Of a DNA stretch of 64,000 bases, positions 33,115 through 42,120 are shown piece after piece. Both the position numbers and the translations under genes were made by a program. The notes below the pieces were generated by a model, which was given only the letters and a program-made list of their open reading frames with translations, had not been told where the DNA came from and did no database searches. Position 1 is the first letter of the stretch. Every line of letters begins with the position of its first letter. The stretch spans positions 62,001 through 126,000 of the forward strand of contig NZ_JAAMFL010000007.1 in the NCBI RefSeq assembly GCF_018437265.1, in the 5' to 3' direction. This DNA comes from Fructobacillus parabroussonetiae. GTDB taxonomy: Bacteria > Bacillota > Bacilli > Lactobacillales > Lactobacillaceae.

Positions 33115-34075
33115 ATGCCAATCAACCCAGCGATTGCTCAAGATGTCTGGAAGGACATCGGACAAAGTGTACAATTCACGGTTTTAAAGTTTAAAGACTT
33201 GCCAGCCGAAGAATTGAAAGAAGTAGTGGAGGCTTTTGCCGACCGCTCGCAAGCCATTATTCGTTCATTACGAATTCGCGACGGTCAAAACGATGGAACG
33301 CCTTCTCAATTGAAGGTGGCAATCGGAATTTCAAACCACGCTTGGGATATCTTATTTCCAAATACTAAGAAGCCAAAAGAATTAGAAACTTACGAGACTT
33401 TAAAAGGTCCTAAGTACGAAATGCCGGCAACGGAAGGTGACCTCTTCTTCCACATTCGGGCCCAACAACCAAGCCGTTGTTGTGGAGTGCCAGAGCCAGT
33501 TTATGAAGTTCTTGAAGGAATACACGGAAGTGCTTGATTCAACCCAAGGTTTCCGCTACTTTGAAGGTCGTGCCATTATCGGCTTTATCGATGGTACCGA
33601 AGCCCCAGCCATGGAAGATGCCGCACCTTATGCCATCATTGGTGATGAGGATCCTGACTATATCAACGGTTCATACGCCTTTGCCCAGAAGTGGCGTCAC
33701 GATATGGACTTCTGGAACAAGATGAAGACTGAACACCAAGAAAAAGCCGTTGGCCGTGAAAAGTTCACCGACTTGGAATTGGAAGATGAAGACAAGTATC
33801 AAAACGCGCACAACGTTGCTTCACAATACGATGAAAACGGTGAGGAACAAAAGATTATCCGAATGAACGTTCCTTATTCGGACCCTGCCACTGGCGTTAC
33901 CGGTACTTATTTCATGGGTTATTCCCGTTACTGGCACGTGACAAAGGGCATGTTGATCAATATGTTGGACCAATCGGACTACTTGTTGACTTTCTCAGAC
34001 ATTTTGACTGGCCAGCTCTTCTTTATTCCATCACGCGAAACACTGGAACAAATCGCAGACGGCGAATTCAATTAA
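33115..34075 (+). pseudogene. DyP-type heme peroxidase, split by a one-base insertion
   Basis: A dye-decolorising peroxidase of the YfeX-like group, in two frames. Frame one (from ATG 33115, GAGG ribosome site) is colinear with the family up to DLFFHIRA; it then turns into unrelated sequence and stops at 33537. The frame one base further on continues with NNQAVVVECQSQF and the DyP motif GFIDGTEAP, then ends at 34075. Removing one C of the CCC at about 33464 would join them as RANNQAVVV in a normal 319-residue protein. Heme-binding-region residues (NAHNVA, GYSRYWH) are intact in the second part. It may be a recent mutation or a sequencing error. A terminator follows. Confidence 0.88.
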
Positions 34076-34080
34076 TCCAA

Positions 34081-34112
34081 AAAAGACTTGCTTTCAAAGC
34101 AAGTCTTTTTTT
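34081..34112 (+). terminator. Terminator of the DyP gene
   Basis: Stem AAGACTTGC / GCAAGTCTT with loop TTTCAAA is followed by seven T, just after the peroxidase stop. Confidence 0.9.
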
Positions 34113-34158
34113 GTTTCCAATAACTCAGATCAGCCATAAGAAGATTCGACATTTTCAA

Positions 34159-35154
34159 TCAAAAATTCACCATAAAGGTTTCAAATAAGAAGAGTGAGTC
34201 GACTGCTTTGGACTTCATCTGAATTTCCATGTCCAAAATTTTTAAAAAGCCATCGCGCACCTTCCCCAAAGGATAGGTCCGTAACGATTGCCGGGCCAAC
34301 TTCACTCGAAACGGATGAATGCCAAGGGCCTTGCCCGCTTCGGCGTCTGATCCCGACAGTGAGGCAACTTGCAAGAGTAAGCGGAATTGACCAAGCAACA
34401 GGGCATTTAGGCGAAGCGGTGCTTCGCCGTTTTTCACCAGGTCATGGTAGGTCCGAATCGCGGCTTCGCGTTCGCCCTTTAGGACCAGATCCGCCAAATC
34501 AAAGGCTTGGGCGGTCGATTCTTTGATGACCAAATCATCGACTGCTTGCCGAGTAATTTCCTTACTATCCGCTGCATAAGCCAATAACTTGGGCAATTCC
34601 TGCAACATTTTACTATAAGAGGCCTGTGTCCGCAGCAATAGTTCCTGCTTTGCATCGGCCGCCATTCGAAAGCCTCGTTGTTCGAGCAAGCCCTGTAAGG
34701 CCTGCCCCACTTGTCGCTCATTCAGCCGTGGCAAATCGAGGCGTTCTGCCTTTGCTAATACGGTTTTTGTTAATTTCTTCCGCTTGTCCAGCTTGAGGTC
34801 ATTGGCAAAAATTACCAATAAATTACCAGGAATCGGATGTTCAATCACGGATAAAAAAGCTTTTTCCAGACTGTCCGATAACTTCCCTGTCGCTGTCAAA
34901 AAAGTCGGGTTCGTCAATCGAACCACTCGGTGGTCACCAAAGAAAGGTGGCGCCGTAATATCGGCGATCGCATCGTCTAGACCGACAGCCGAAAAGTCAT
35001 AGGAGGCATCGTTCATTTCCTGGTCTGCTTCTGGAATGATTGAAGCAAAGAGGCGCTTGGCCTTTTGCAAAAGCGCGGGCTCTTCACCAGTTACCAAATA
35101 AAGGTCCGGGAGGGCCTGATTATCAATTTGTCCTTTAATATCCTGCAGGGTCAT
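34159..35154 (-). CDS. holA: DNA polymerase III delta subunit
   Basis: A 331-residue clamp-loader subunit that opens the beta clamp. Typical features are the N-terminal LYLVTGEEPALLQKAKR, FFGDHRVVRL and the three-domain length of the family; the C-terminal collar region runs LVLKGEREAAIRTYHDL onward. It lies directly after comEC and overlaps its 3' end by 20 bases, the order known from Bacillus (comEA-comEB-comEC-holA), here without comEB. Its start inside comEC means that polarity from the comEC frameshift could affect translation of holA. Confidence 0.93.
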   Translation of the reverse strand: MTLQDIKGQIDNQALPDLYLVTGEEPALLQKAKRLFASIIPEADQEMNDASYDFSAVGLDDAIADITAPPFFGDHRVVRLTNPTFLTATGKLSDSLEKAFLSVIEHPIPGNLLVIFANDLKLDKRKKLTKTVLAKAERLDLPRLNERQVGQALQGLLEQRGFRMAADAKQELLLRTQASYSKMLQELPKLLAYAADSKEITRQAVDDLVIKESTAQAFDLADLVLKGEREAAIRTYHDLVKNGEAPLRLNALLLGQFRLLLQVASLSGSDAEAGKALGIHPFRVKLARQSLRTYPLGKVRDGFLKILDMEIQMKSKAVDSLFLFETFMVNF

Positions 35155-37454
35155 GAATGCTTACCTCAAAATGTCCGTGATTTCCTCGATAGCTATATCT
35201 TAGCATACCCTGCTCTTGTGTACTGTAGACAATCATCTTCTCCTTTTCAGCAACGTCTAACACTTCTTGATGTGGATGCCCATAACGAGAATTTCGGCCG
35301 GCCGACACGAGGCCCACTTTGGGCTGCCAGTGGGCAAAGACCGTCGGATCGGTCGCCGTTTTCGACCCATGGTGGCCAAATTTAACAATGGTTGGGGAAA
35401 AATCTGGGTACTTCGACCATATTTTCTGCTCGCCGTTACGGTCCAAGTCACCAGCTGTATAGATACTTTGCCCACCAATTTTCCCCGTCCAGGCCAAAGA
35501 ATCGTCGTTTCCTGCTAACCCAGCCTCAAAGGGATAACGAATGTTAAGGGGGCAATTCGGAATAGTCGTTTGATTCGTCGCTTCAACCACCCGAGTCCGC
35601 TGTAAATACGGTTGGATTTTTTTTTGAAAGGATGGCAGCGAACGCATCCCGGCTGGAATCACCAGAAGATCGACACGAAAATTCTCAAGGATCACCCGGC
35701 TATCGCCAATATGGTCCTGATCTTGATGGGAGAGCGCGAGGGTATGAATGTGTTGAATTCCCCTGGCGTGAAGATAGGGCAAAATAACGGAACGAGCCAG
35801 CCCCTCCTCTTGCCTTTGCTTTTTTTGCTTCGATTGCTTTAGGGCGCAGGTCTTCGGGATGCCCCGTTCGATAGTTTGGCTGAGGACCAAACCGCACCTT
35901 TCCACCGGTGTCAATCATCGTCACCGTTCGGTGCCTGGGCTCAATCAAGACAGCGGCATCCCCCTGGCCAATGTCAAAAGTCGTCCACTCCCCCTCGGCA
36001 GGCCAATGAATCAGCACAAAATTACCCAACAGTATGGTGAACCAAGCCGCAATGACTAATCGCTTACCTGTTTTCCCTAACGGCAGCAGCCAAAAGGGCA
36101 GCAAAAATAAGCCAATTAACACGGGCCAGGAAAGCGCTCCAATGACAAACTGTCCGGGTAAGCGACCAGCCAAGGAAACAGCGGTGTCAAAGAAACGAAT
36201 GAGTAGATTACACAGGGTCGCTAAAAAAGACCAAGAACCAAGAAAATACCCCAGCAGAGTGGCCGGTAAAACGGCGCTTGTAAAAAACGGGATGGCCAAA
36301 AGATTGGCAACCGTTTGCCAGCCATTCCAGACATACTGCTGTGACAAAATTAGCGGAAAGGTCACCAAGGATAGGAAAAGGCCACGTTTAATCATGCCCA
36401 ACTGCTTCGATAGAATCACCGCAAGCGTCAAGGAAAAGGATAACTGCCCGCCTAAAGTTAACAAAATAGCTGGCGAAAGCAGCAGACTCCCAATCAAGGA
36501 ATAAGACCAAATCTGAATTGCAGAAATTCGCCAACGGAGGTACCGGCGAATAATTCGCAGTTCACCAGCCAGCAGCGCACGAAACAAAACGGCTGGTGAC
36601 GAAGTAAAGAGATAAAAGAGCGGTAAGAGAACCAATAACACCCCATCCCCCACTTCCTGTTCAATCCGTAAATAGCGGAAGAATCTTTGCACTGTTGCCG
36701 TCAAGAAGGCAACGTGGAGACCAGAAAGAGCAAAGAGATGGAGCAAGCCTAATTCTGCAATCATGGGATTATTCTGATAGAGCTGGCTCGCTTTTGAGGC
36801 CAGGAGTAACGAAAGGGCATAGTCACGAAGGGGATTGGGTAACCGTTCCGCCAACCTTTCGGCTCTGAAATGGGCCCGGTGCAGAAAATCAATCAGGGCA
36901 ACAACGGGATTGGACGCCTTTGCCTCTTGCATTGCCACAGTCTTCAATTGAATTTGATGCGTGACCTTTTGACTCTGCCAGTAGCGGCGAAAGTCAAACT
37001 GGTAATCGTTGGTCGGCCCCATAATCGGACGCTTTTCACCTTGGCCCAGCAACCAGCGTGCATGGTCACTTTCAATAAAGCGATCCAAATCTTTCTGACT
37101 CGTGGCTTGGTAGTTAAAAAGTACCTTCTCCCCGCTTTCAAGTCTTCCTTGTCCAGAGACTGTCCCCTCCGTTGTCAAACGAAGCTGATCACGCTGCACC
37201 CGAATGGCCATCTCATCAATAAAAGCCGGCCGTTTTGCCTGATTGGCAAGTTGCTGCTGTCCAAAAATAAAATAAAGCGCCAAAATGCCAGCACTCAACC
37301 AAAGCATCAGAAAATGACGAAGGCTTCCCACTGTGAACGTGCAGAAAACGGTCAAGGTCAGCAGCGCCGCCGTACAAGCGTTTGCTTGATAGAGGAAGCT
37401 GGTAAAACTAGCCAATAAGATTGCGAATAAAAAGTCGGTTCGAGTTCGCCTCAT
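35135..37454 (-). pseudogene. comEC: comEC DNA-uptake channel, interrupted by a one-base frameshift
   Basis: ComEC forms the membrane channel for transforming DNA. The first frame (37454 to a stop at 35700) contains the N-terminal OB-like region and the Competence domain with LHLFALSGLHV and about ten helices, then starts the metallo-beta-lactamase domain (DIGQGDAAVLI, MIDTGG). The frame one base on carries the rest of that domain with LSHQDQDHIGD and GHHGSKTA, down to 35135. The crossing must lie near 35800-35826; a run of seven A (minus strand, 35820-35826) is the best candidate. Losing one base gives a normal 772-residue protein. comEA just upstream is intact. Confidence 0.9.
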
Positions 37455-38119
37455 AAACTAACGGCATCCTTTAACTGCTCAAATCGCTTCGGCCCTATTC
37501 CAGAAATGTCTTTCAATTCGTCAACCGATTGAAAAGGGTGTTCCTCTCGATAGGCAATGATCTGTTCAGCTTTTTTCGGGCCAACACCAGACAGGCCTTC
37601 CAATTCTTTTTGACTGGCGGAGTTCAACCGAACCCGACCACTGTCTGATCCCGTTGTTTTGTCCTTACTGCTTGTGCTTCCAGGAACGGTTCCCACGTTT
37701 CGTATTGCTGGTGGCGCCTCCCCTTCCTTTGCGATGTAAACCGCCATGCCATCTTCTAGATTCTGAGCCAAATTCAGCTCGCTGACATTGGCCTCCTTCG
37801 TCAAACCACCGGCTTTGTCAAGAAGATCGGCTAATCGAGAGCCAACCGGTAGCGTGTAGAGGCCGGGCTTTTTCACGGCCCCTTTCAAATCAACCTTGAG
37901 CGTGGTTGGCGCTTTTGCTTGTGACGAATGGCCCTCGCTTTTTACCGGTTGAGTCGTTTTGCCACCGGCCGTAACCGTTGTCGGAGTGGCCGATTCTTTT
38001 GGTGTCGAATGAATGAACGTACTGAGCAAGAAGAAAAGCAATAGAAACAAAAGGCCAAGCGCCCACCAGTACTTCTTAGCCAAGGCCCATGACTGTTCCC
38101 AATTAAATCGATTGAGCAT
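37451..38119 (-). CDS. comEA: ComEA DNA-receptor protein
   Basis: A 222-residue membrane-anchored receptor for incoming DNA. It has one N-terminal helix (about 14-32), a Thr/Ser/Lys-rich linker, an SLBB domain (VDLKGAVKKPGLYTLPVGSR region) and a C-terminal helix-hairpin-helix pair (LNSASQKELEGLSGVGPKKAE and VDELKDISGIGPKRFEQ) that binds DNA. The start is supported by AAGGAGG nine bases upstream. Its stop overlaps the comEC start by four bases, so both belong to one late-competence operon. The order comEA-comEC-holA lacks comEB. Confidence 0.95.
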   Translation of the reverse strand: MLNRFNWEQSWALAKKYWWALGLLFLLLFFLLSTFIHSTPKESATPTTVTAGGKTTQPVKSEGHSSQAKAPTTLKVDLKGAVKKPGLYTLPVGSRLADLLDKAGGLTKEANVSELNLAQNLEDGMAVYIAKEGEAPPAIRNVGTVPGSTSSKDKTTGSDSGRVRLNSASQKELEGLSGVGPKKAEQIIAYREEHPFQSVDELKDISGIGPKRFEQLKDAVSL

Positions 38120-38159
38120 ATCCCACTACCTCCTTAATCGATAACACGAATCGAAAAAG

Positions 38160-38189
38160 AAAAAAGCTTCCGAAATTTCGGAAGCTTTT
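38160..38189 (-). terminator. Terminator of coaD
   Basis: The perfect palindrome GCTTCCGAAATTTCGGAAGC is flanked by A and T runs right after the coaD stop and ahead of comEA. Confidence 0.9.
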
Positions 38190-38191
38190 AC

Positions 38192-38668
38192 TTAGTTAAA
38201 ATGATTTTGCAAGGCATCGACAATCACCGGCGGCACAAAAGCCTCCAAACGATTAGAGGAAAGTTTCGAGATTTCCTTCACCATCGACGACGAGATATTT
38301 TGGTTTTCGGGCTTTGCAAAGAGCAAAACCGTTTCAACATCATCTAATACCGAGTTCACCCCGGCAATATCGCGCTCATATTCGAAATCTTTACAATTTC
38401 GCAGACCACGCACAATGTATTTAGCACCAACTGATGCCATGTAATCAACCGTCAAGCCATCGATTTGGCCAACCGATACATTGGGCAAATGGGCGACCGC
38501 CTGGCGTACCAGTGCCAACCGTTCTTCCGGCTGGAAAAGTCCTTGCTTGTTCGTGTTTTTTCCGACTGCCACGACCAGTTCGTCAAACAGACCGGCCGCT
38601 CGCGTGATAATATCCAGATGGCCATTCGTCAACGGATCAAAGGATCCGGGGAAAACTGCTTTTTTCAT
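38192..38668 (-). CDS. coaD: Phosphopantetheine adenylyltransferase
   Basis: A 158-residue cytoplasmic enzyme for the fourth step of coenzyme A synthesis, joining ATP and 4'-phosphopantetheine. The nucleotidyltransferase signature PGSFDPLTNGHLDI (TxGH-type, His18) is near the N-terminus and ISSSMVKE (family ISSTxVR) near 127. Its ATG overlaps the rsmD stop (ATGA), so translation is coupled. The coaD-rsmD-ylbG block matches ylbI-ylbH-ylbG of Bacillus. The terminator at 38160-38189 ends this operon. Confidence 0.97.
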   Translation of the reverse strand: MKKAVFPGSFDPLTNGHLDIITRAAGLFDELVVAVGKNTNKQGLFQPEERLALVRQAVAHLPNVSVGQIDGLTVDYMASVGAKYIVRGLRNCKDFEYERDIAGVNSVLDDVETVLLFAKPENQNISSSMVKEISKLSSNRLEAFVPPVIVDALQNHFN

Positions 38669-39234
38669 TCGAACGCTCCTTCCAATTCATAACGATAAAG
38701 TGAAACCCGAGTGATGCCGTAATCTTTTTGCTTCAACAAGGTCAATCGTTCGTCGGCCTCCGGAAGGTCAGCAACCTGATCGGATTCAATCATGACCACC
38801 GCCCCATCGTTTAACAGGCCGGTCGAAATCATTTTATCGATATCGGCTTTTAACTTTTCCTTCGCATAAGGGGGATCAAGCAGGACCAGGTCAAAGGTCG
38901 TGTTTTGATTGGCCAAGCGGCTCAAAGCAGCAGACGCCGCACCCCGAATAACGGTGAAAGAATCAGCCGAGTGGGTTTTTTCAATATTTTTTTCAATCAC
39001 GGCCAAAGCCGCTGCTTGCTTATCCACCAAAACCGCTTCATCCATCCCCCGCGAAATGGCCTCAATCGCCAGTCCGCCGGTTCCAGCATAAAGATCAAGT
39101 ACCCGACCGCCAGTCAAATAAGGCATTAACATCGAGAAAATGGCCTCCTTGACTTTATCAGTTGTTGGGCGGGTTGCCCGGCCCTTGACAGCCTCTAAAC
39201 GCAATCCACCAAATTGTCCAGCAATGACTCGCAT
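38665..39234 (-). CDS. rsmD: 16S rRNA (guanine966-N2)-methyltransferase
   Basis: A 189-residue SAM-dependent methyltransferase acting on 16S rRNA. It shows the SAM motif VLDLYAGTGGLAIEAISRG (about 45-63) and the catalytic LLDPPYAK near 125, plus the N-terminal RVIAGQFGGLRL and RPTTDKVKEAIFSM. It sits between ylbG (adjacent) and coaD (ATGA overlap), the usual Firmicute arrangement. Confidence 0.96.
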   Translation of the reverse strand: MRVIAGQFGGLRLEAVKGRATRPTTDKVKEAIFSMLMPYLTGGRVLDLYAGTGGLAIEAISRGMDEAVLVDKQAAALAVIEKNIEKTHSADSFTVIRGAASAALSRLANQNTTFDLVLLDPPYAKEKLKADIDKMISTGLLNDGAVVMIESDQVADLPEADERLTLLKQKDYGITRVSLYRYELEGAFE

Positions 39235-39570
39235 CTACTTGTCCTCGTCTACCTGATGATCGGTTGTTGCTTCTGCACTCGCAGCCTGGTTGGCCTGTTC
39301 CTGATCATATTCTTCAAAGAAGACATCATCATGTTGGTCACCCAAGTCGGGATCAATATCCGGGCGAGCCGAAGCCTTGACCGTCTTGACAAAACGGTAT
39401 TTTTTTAATTTAATCACCAGATCATCGGCCTCTTCTTCGTTAACGTACAGGGCCACATAGTGCATCTTATTCGAAATATAAGCGATATCACCAAACTTTT
39501 TTAGCTGGTTCACCTGCTTGAGCCCACGCATGTAGACATAGAGGGCCCGTCGTTTTTTCATCTCAAACAT
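39235..39570 (-). CDS. ylbG: YlbG family protein (DUF2129)
   Basis: A 111-residue cytoplasmic protein of the YlbG/UPF0298 family, function unknown. The family core covers about residues 4-80 (RRALYVYMRGLKQV, FGDIAYISNKMHYV, ALYVN, LKKYRFVKTV). After it comes an acidic, disordered-looking tail (DPDLGDQHDDVFFEEYDQEQ...), longer than in Bacillus. The gene overlaps the stop of the SEDS-protein gene by one base and is directly followed by rsmD. Confidence 0.9.
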   Translation of the reverse strand: MFEMKKRRALYVYMRGLKQVNQLKKFGDIAYISNKMHYVALYVNEEEADDLVIKLKKYRFVKTVKASARPDIDPDLGDQHDDVFFEEYDQEQANQAASAEATTDHQVDEDK

Positions 39571-40754
39571 TAGTGTTTCAATTCCCTTCGTGCCGCGTCA
39601 TCTTGCGGATTTGGTCGAGCCGGTTCCTTCCCCTGGGCGGCAATGTTTAAGGCGTAGCCAACGGCTGCCGAGAAGAAAACAAAGGAGGAACCACCCCCAG
39701 AAATAAATGGGAAAACCACACCCGTAATCGGCAGGAGGCCTAAGACACCACCCAGGTTAACAAAGGACTGCATAATTAATAGGCCGGCCAAACCATACAA
39801 GAATAACCGGTTGTACTGTGACTTTTGCCGGACACCAATCACAACCAAACGACCAATCAAGATCATCATCAAGCCCAAAACGACGACCACTAATACAGCG
39901 CCAAGTTCCTCTGCGGCAACCGCCATGATAAAGTCGGTGTTGGATTCCGGCAAGTAAGGCTTAATTAAGGAGTTTCCCAGGCCAACGCCAAAGAGGCCAC
40001 CGTGAGAAATTGCATAGTAAGAATACAAAAGCTGACGGCTCTGGTCCATATTATACCAGGGATCGACAAAGTTCGATAAACGACGGATGGCATAGGAAGA
40101 AGATTCCTTCAAATCAAGGAAGGAAATAATTTCTGGTAAGAAAGCCAAAACGAGGAAAAAAAGCACAACGAGAATGAGGTTGGGCTTTGGCTTCACACCA
40201 GAGGAAAGGACCAATAAAGTCAAAACCGCTAAGGTAATGAAAAGGTTTCCAATATCGGGCATGGCCATGGTGATGGCTAGAATGGCGATTGGCCAAAGGA
40301 GCTTGACCGGATAGCCTGGCCGCAGCCAAGAACGAATAAAACCAGAAAGTCCCTTTCCAGGTCGCCAGGGGGAAACAGTGAACCAGTGGGCAAAATACAG
40401 AATCAAAATGATCTTGGCTAACTCGACTGGTTGCAGCGTCACCGGTCCAAGGTTAATCCAACCGTGCGCACCGTTAACGGCAGGGGCCAAACGGGCAAGA
40501 ATCAAGAGAATCGTTGTGATGAAAAGCAGCATGTTTAACACCGACTGGGAACGAAGGACTTTTCGATTAATTTTAAAAGTGAAAAAGGCGACCGACCAGC
40601 CGACCAGCACAAAAATCGCCTGCTTAGCAAAGGACATCACCGGTGCCAAGTAAGCGTTTTGAGTGGCCGAAAAGACCATGACAATACCAATTAAGGAAAG
40701 CACGGCAAAAGGCACGGCAATCCAATAATCCAAACGTTGCAGTTTTTTAAACAT
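39570..40754 (-). CDS. ftsW: SEDS-family peptidoglycan glycosyltransferase (FtsW-like)
   Basis: A 394-residue protein with ten membrane helices that polymerises lipid II during septal growth. SEDS signatures are NGAHGWINLGPVTLQPVELAKI, the TDFIMAVAAEELG loop with the conserved Asp, and LPITGVVFPFISGGGSS near the end. These, together with position before ylbG-rsmD-coaD, point to FtsW more than RodA. The last residues are polar and carry a short Lys/Arg-rich tail. It meets pepA by one base at 40754. RodA cannot be fully excluded from sequence alone. Confidence 0.88.
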   Translation of the reverse strand: MFKKLQRLDYWIAVPFAVLSLIGIVMVFSATQNAYLAPVMSFAKQAIFVLVGWSVAFFTFKINRKVLRSQSVLNMLLFITTILLILARLAPAVNGAHGWINLGPVTLQPVELAKIILILYFAHWFTVSPWRPGKGLSGFIRSWLRPGYPVKLLWPIAILAITMAMPDIGNLFITLAVLTLLVLSSGVKPKPNLILVVLFFLVLAFLPEIISFLDLKESSSYAIRRLSNFVDPWYNMDQSRQLLYSYYAISHGGLFGVGLGNSLIKPYLPESNTDFIMAVAAEELGAVLVVVVLGLMMILIGRLVVIGVRQKSQYNRLFLYGLAGLLIMQSFVNLGGVLGLLPITGVVFPFISGGGSSFVFFSAAVGYALNIAAQGKEPARPNPQDDAARRELKH

Positions 40755-41827
40755 TAGAGCCCCACAATATCATCGACAGCCGACCGGTCCAAATTCTTAG
40801 CCAGCGCAACAATCAGTTCCCGCGCCGCATCAAAGTCCGGAATTGACCAGACCGTTTCATGCGTGTGAATGTAACGAGAGGCCACCCCAAGGGCAACGGC
40901 AGGGATTCCCTGCCCGTATTTCTGAACGGCACCAGCATCGGTTCCACCCTTCGACACAAAGTACTGGTAAGGAATGTGATGGTCCTCTGCCGTTTGCAGA
41001 ATAAATTCCTTCAAGCGCGGTGACGTCACAACCGTTGGATCGAAAACCCGAATCAAGGTTCCCTGATCCAAAACGCCCTGTCGACCCGTTGTTTGATCAA
41101 GGTCATTGGCCGCCGATGAATCCACGGCAAAGAAAAGGTCCGGCTTTTGCTGTTGAACGGCTGGCAATGCGCCACGCAAACCAACTTCTTCTTGCGTGTT
41201 GGCGCCCATGATCAGCGTATTGGGCGTTTGAACGCCCTGTAAATCCGTCAAAGCCGACAAAATGGCTGAAAGGCCAAACCGGTTGTCATAAGCTTTTGAC
41301 AAGCCACGGTTCGGGTTGGCCATGCGGATGGTTTTCGTCTCAGGCACAATAAAGTCGCCAGGCCGAACGCCAAAGGCTTCCGCCTGTTCCTTTGATTCAA
41401 AACCGGCGTCAAAGAGAATGTCATCGATGGTTAAGGCTGCTGCACCAGCAGCCTTGCCCCGTAGTAAGTGTGGGGCAATGGAAGACGAGACAACCGGGTA
41501 TTGGCCGGTTTTTGTAAAGAGGGTAAAGCGATGGGCAGGAACCGTCATTGGATTCCAACCGCCAAGGGCAACCACTTGCAAGGCCCCGGTTGGCAAAATC
41601 GACGAAACCATGAAACCAACCTCATCCAAGTGAGCAGCAAACATGATACGCGGATCCGCTGCATTCCCCTCCTTGATACCAAAGAGACCGCCCATCCCGT
41701 TTTTTTCAACTCGATCAACGAGCGGCTTTAGATCTTTTTCAAAGGTCGCCCGGACGGCGTCTTCTTGACCGGAAGTCCCCTGTAATTCCGTGTAGGTCAC
41801 GATTCGTTCCCATGTCTGTTGATCCAT
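40754..41827 (-). CDS. pepA: M42-family glutamyl aminopeptidase
   Basis: A cytosolic di-metal aminopeptidase that removes N-terminal acidic residues from peptides. Metal and catalytic residues are seen in FAAHLDEVGFMV, the KAYDNRFG region, GANTQEEVGLRGA (tandem Glu) and AVDSSAAND, with a final His in YIHTHETVW. A longer frame to 41965 exists, but the ATG at 41827 is preceded by GAGGGGG at eight bases and yields the normal 357-residue length, so I use it. The extra 46 codons look unlike the family. A purine permease gene is divergent, 293 bases away. Confidence 0.92.
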   Translation of the reverse strand: MDQQTWERIVTYTELQGTSGQEDAVRATFEKDLKPLVDRVEKNGMGGLFGIKEGNAADPRIMFAAHLDEVGFMVSSILPTGALQVVALGGWNPMTVPAHRFTLFTKTGQYPVVSSSIAPHLLRGKAAGAAALTIDDILFDAGFESKEQAEAFGVRPGDFIVPETKTIRMANPNRGLSKAYDNRFGLSAILSALTDLQGVQTPNTLIMGANTQEEVGLRGALPAVQQQKPDLFFAVDSSAANDLDQTTGRQGVLDQGTLIRVFDPTVVTSPRLKEFILQTAEDHHIPYQYFVSKGGTDAGAVQKYGQGIPAVALGVASRYIHTHETVWSIPDFDAARELIVALAKNLDRSAVDDIVGL

Positions 41828-41988
41828 CCGCTGGTCCCCCTCAATTTCATTTAATACCTTATTATAGCCCAGCCAATGGTAAGCGGCAAAGGCCCATCCT
41901 GCAATTTCTTCTTCAATGCCAACTCGACGAGTGGCCAGTCCAGTAAAAGAAAGCAGAGAGAGCAATTTTCACCATTAGATAAGAGTAA

Positions 41989-42031
41989 AAATAAGAACGT
42001 TTTATAAAATTAATGATTATTGTTCGCTTTT
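41989..42031. promoter_or_regulatory. Inverted pair of PurR-type boxes
   Basis: Two elements face each other: AAATAAGAACGTT (41989-42001) and ATTGTTCGCTTTT (42019-42031), with 17 bases between. The second, read on the minus strand, fits the PurBox AWWWCCGAACWWT with one mismatch; the first has three. Spacing of 16-18 between inverted boxes is what known PurR operators show. They lie upstream of the purine permease gene, within the 293-base gap 41828-42120, which holds no gene. Confidence 0.55.
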
Positions 42032-42120
42032 TACGCCATATTTTCTCATTTTTATCCAGACAAGTCCGTTTATTCTTGTTAAACTAGTCAAGTAGTCATT
42101 TAGCAAAAGAGGAGTCGTTT

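Noticed and set aside
40754-41965. 403-residue form of the M42 peptidase
   Set aside because: The first 46 codons lack family similarity, and a good ribosome site marks the ATG at 41827.
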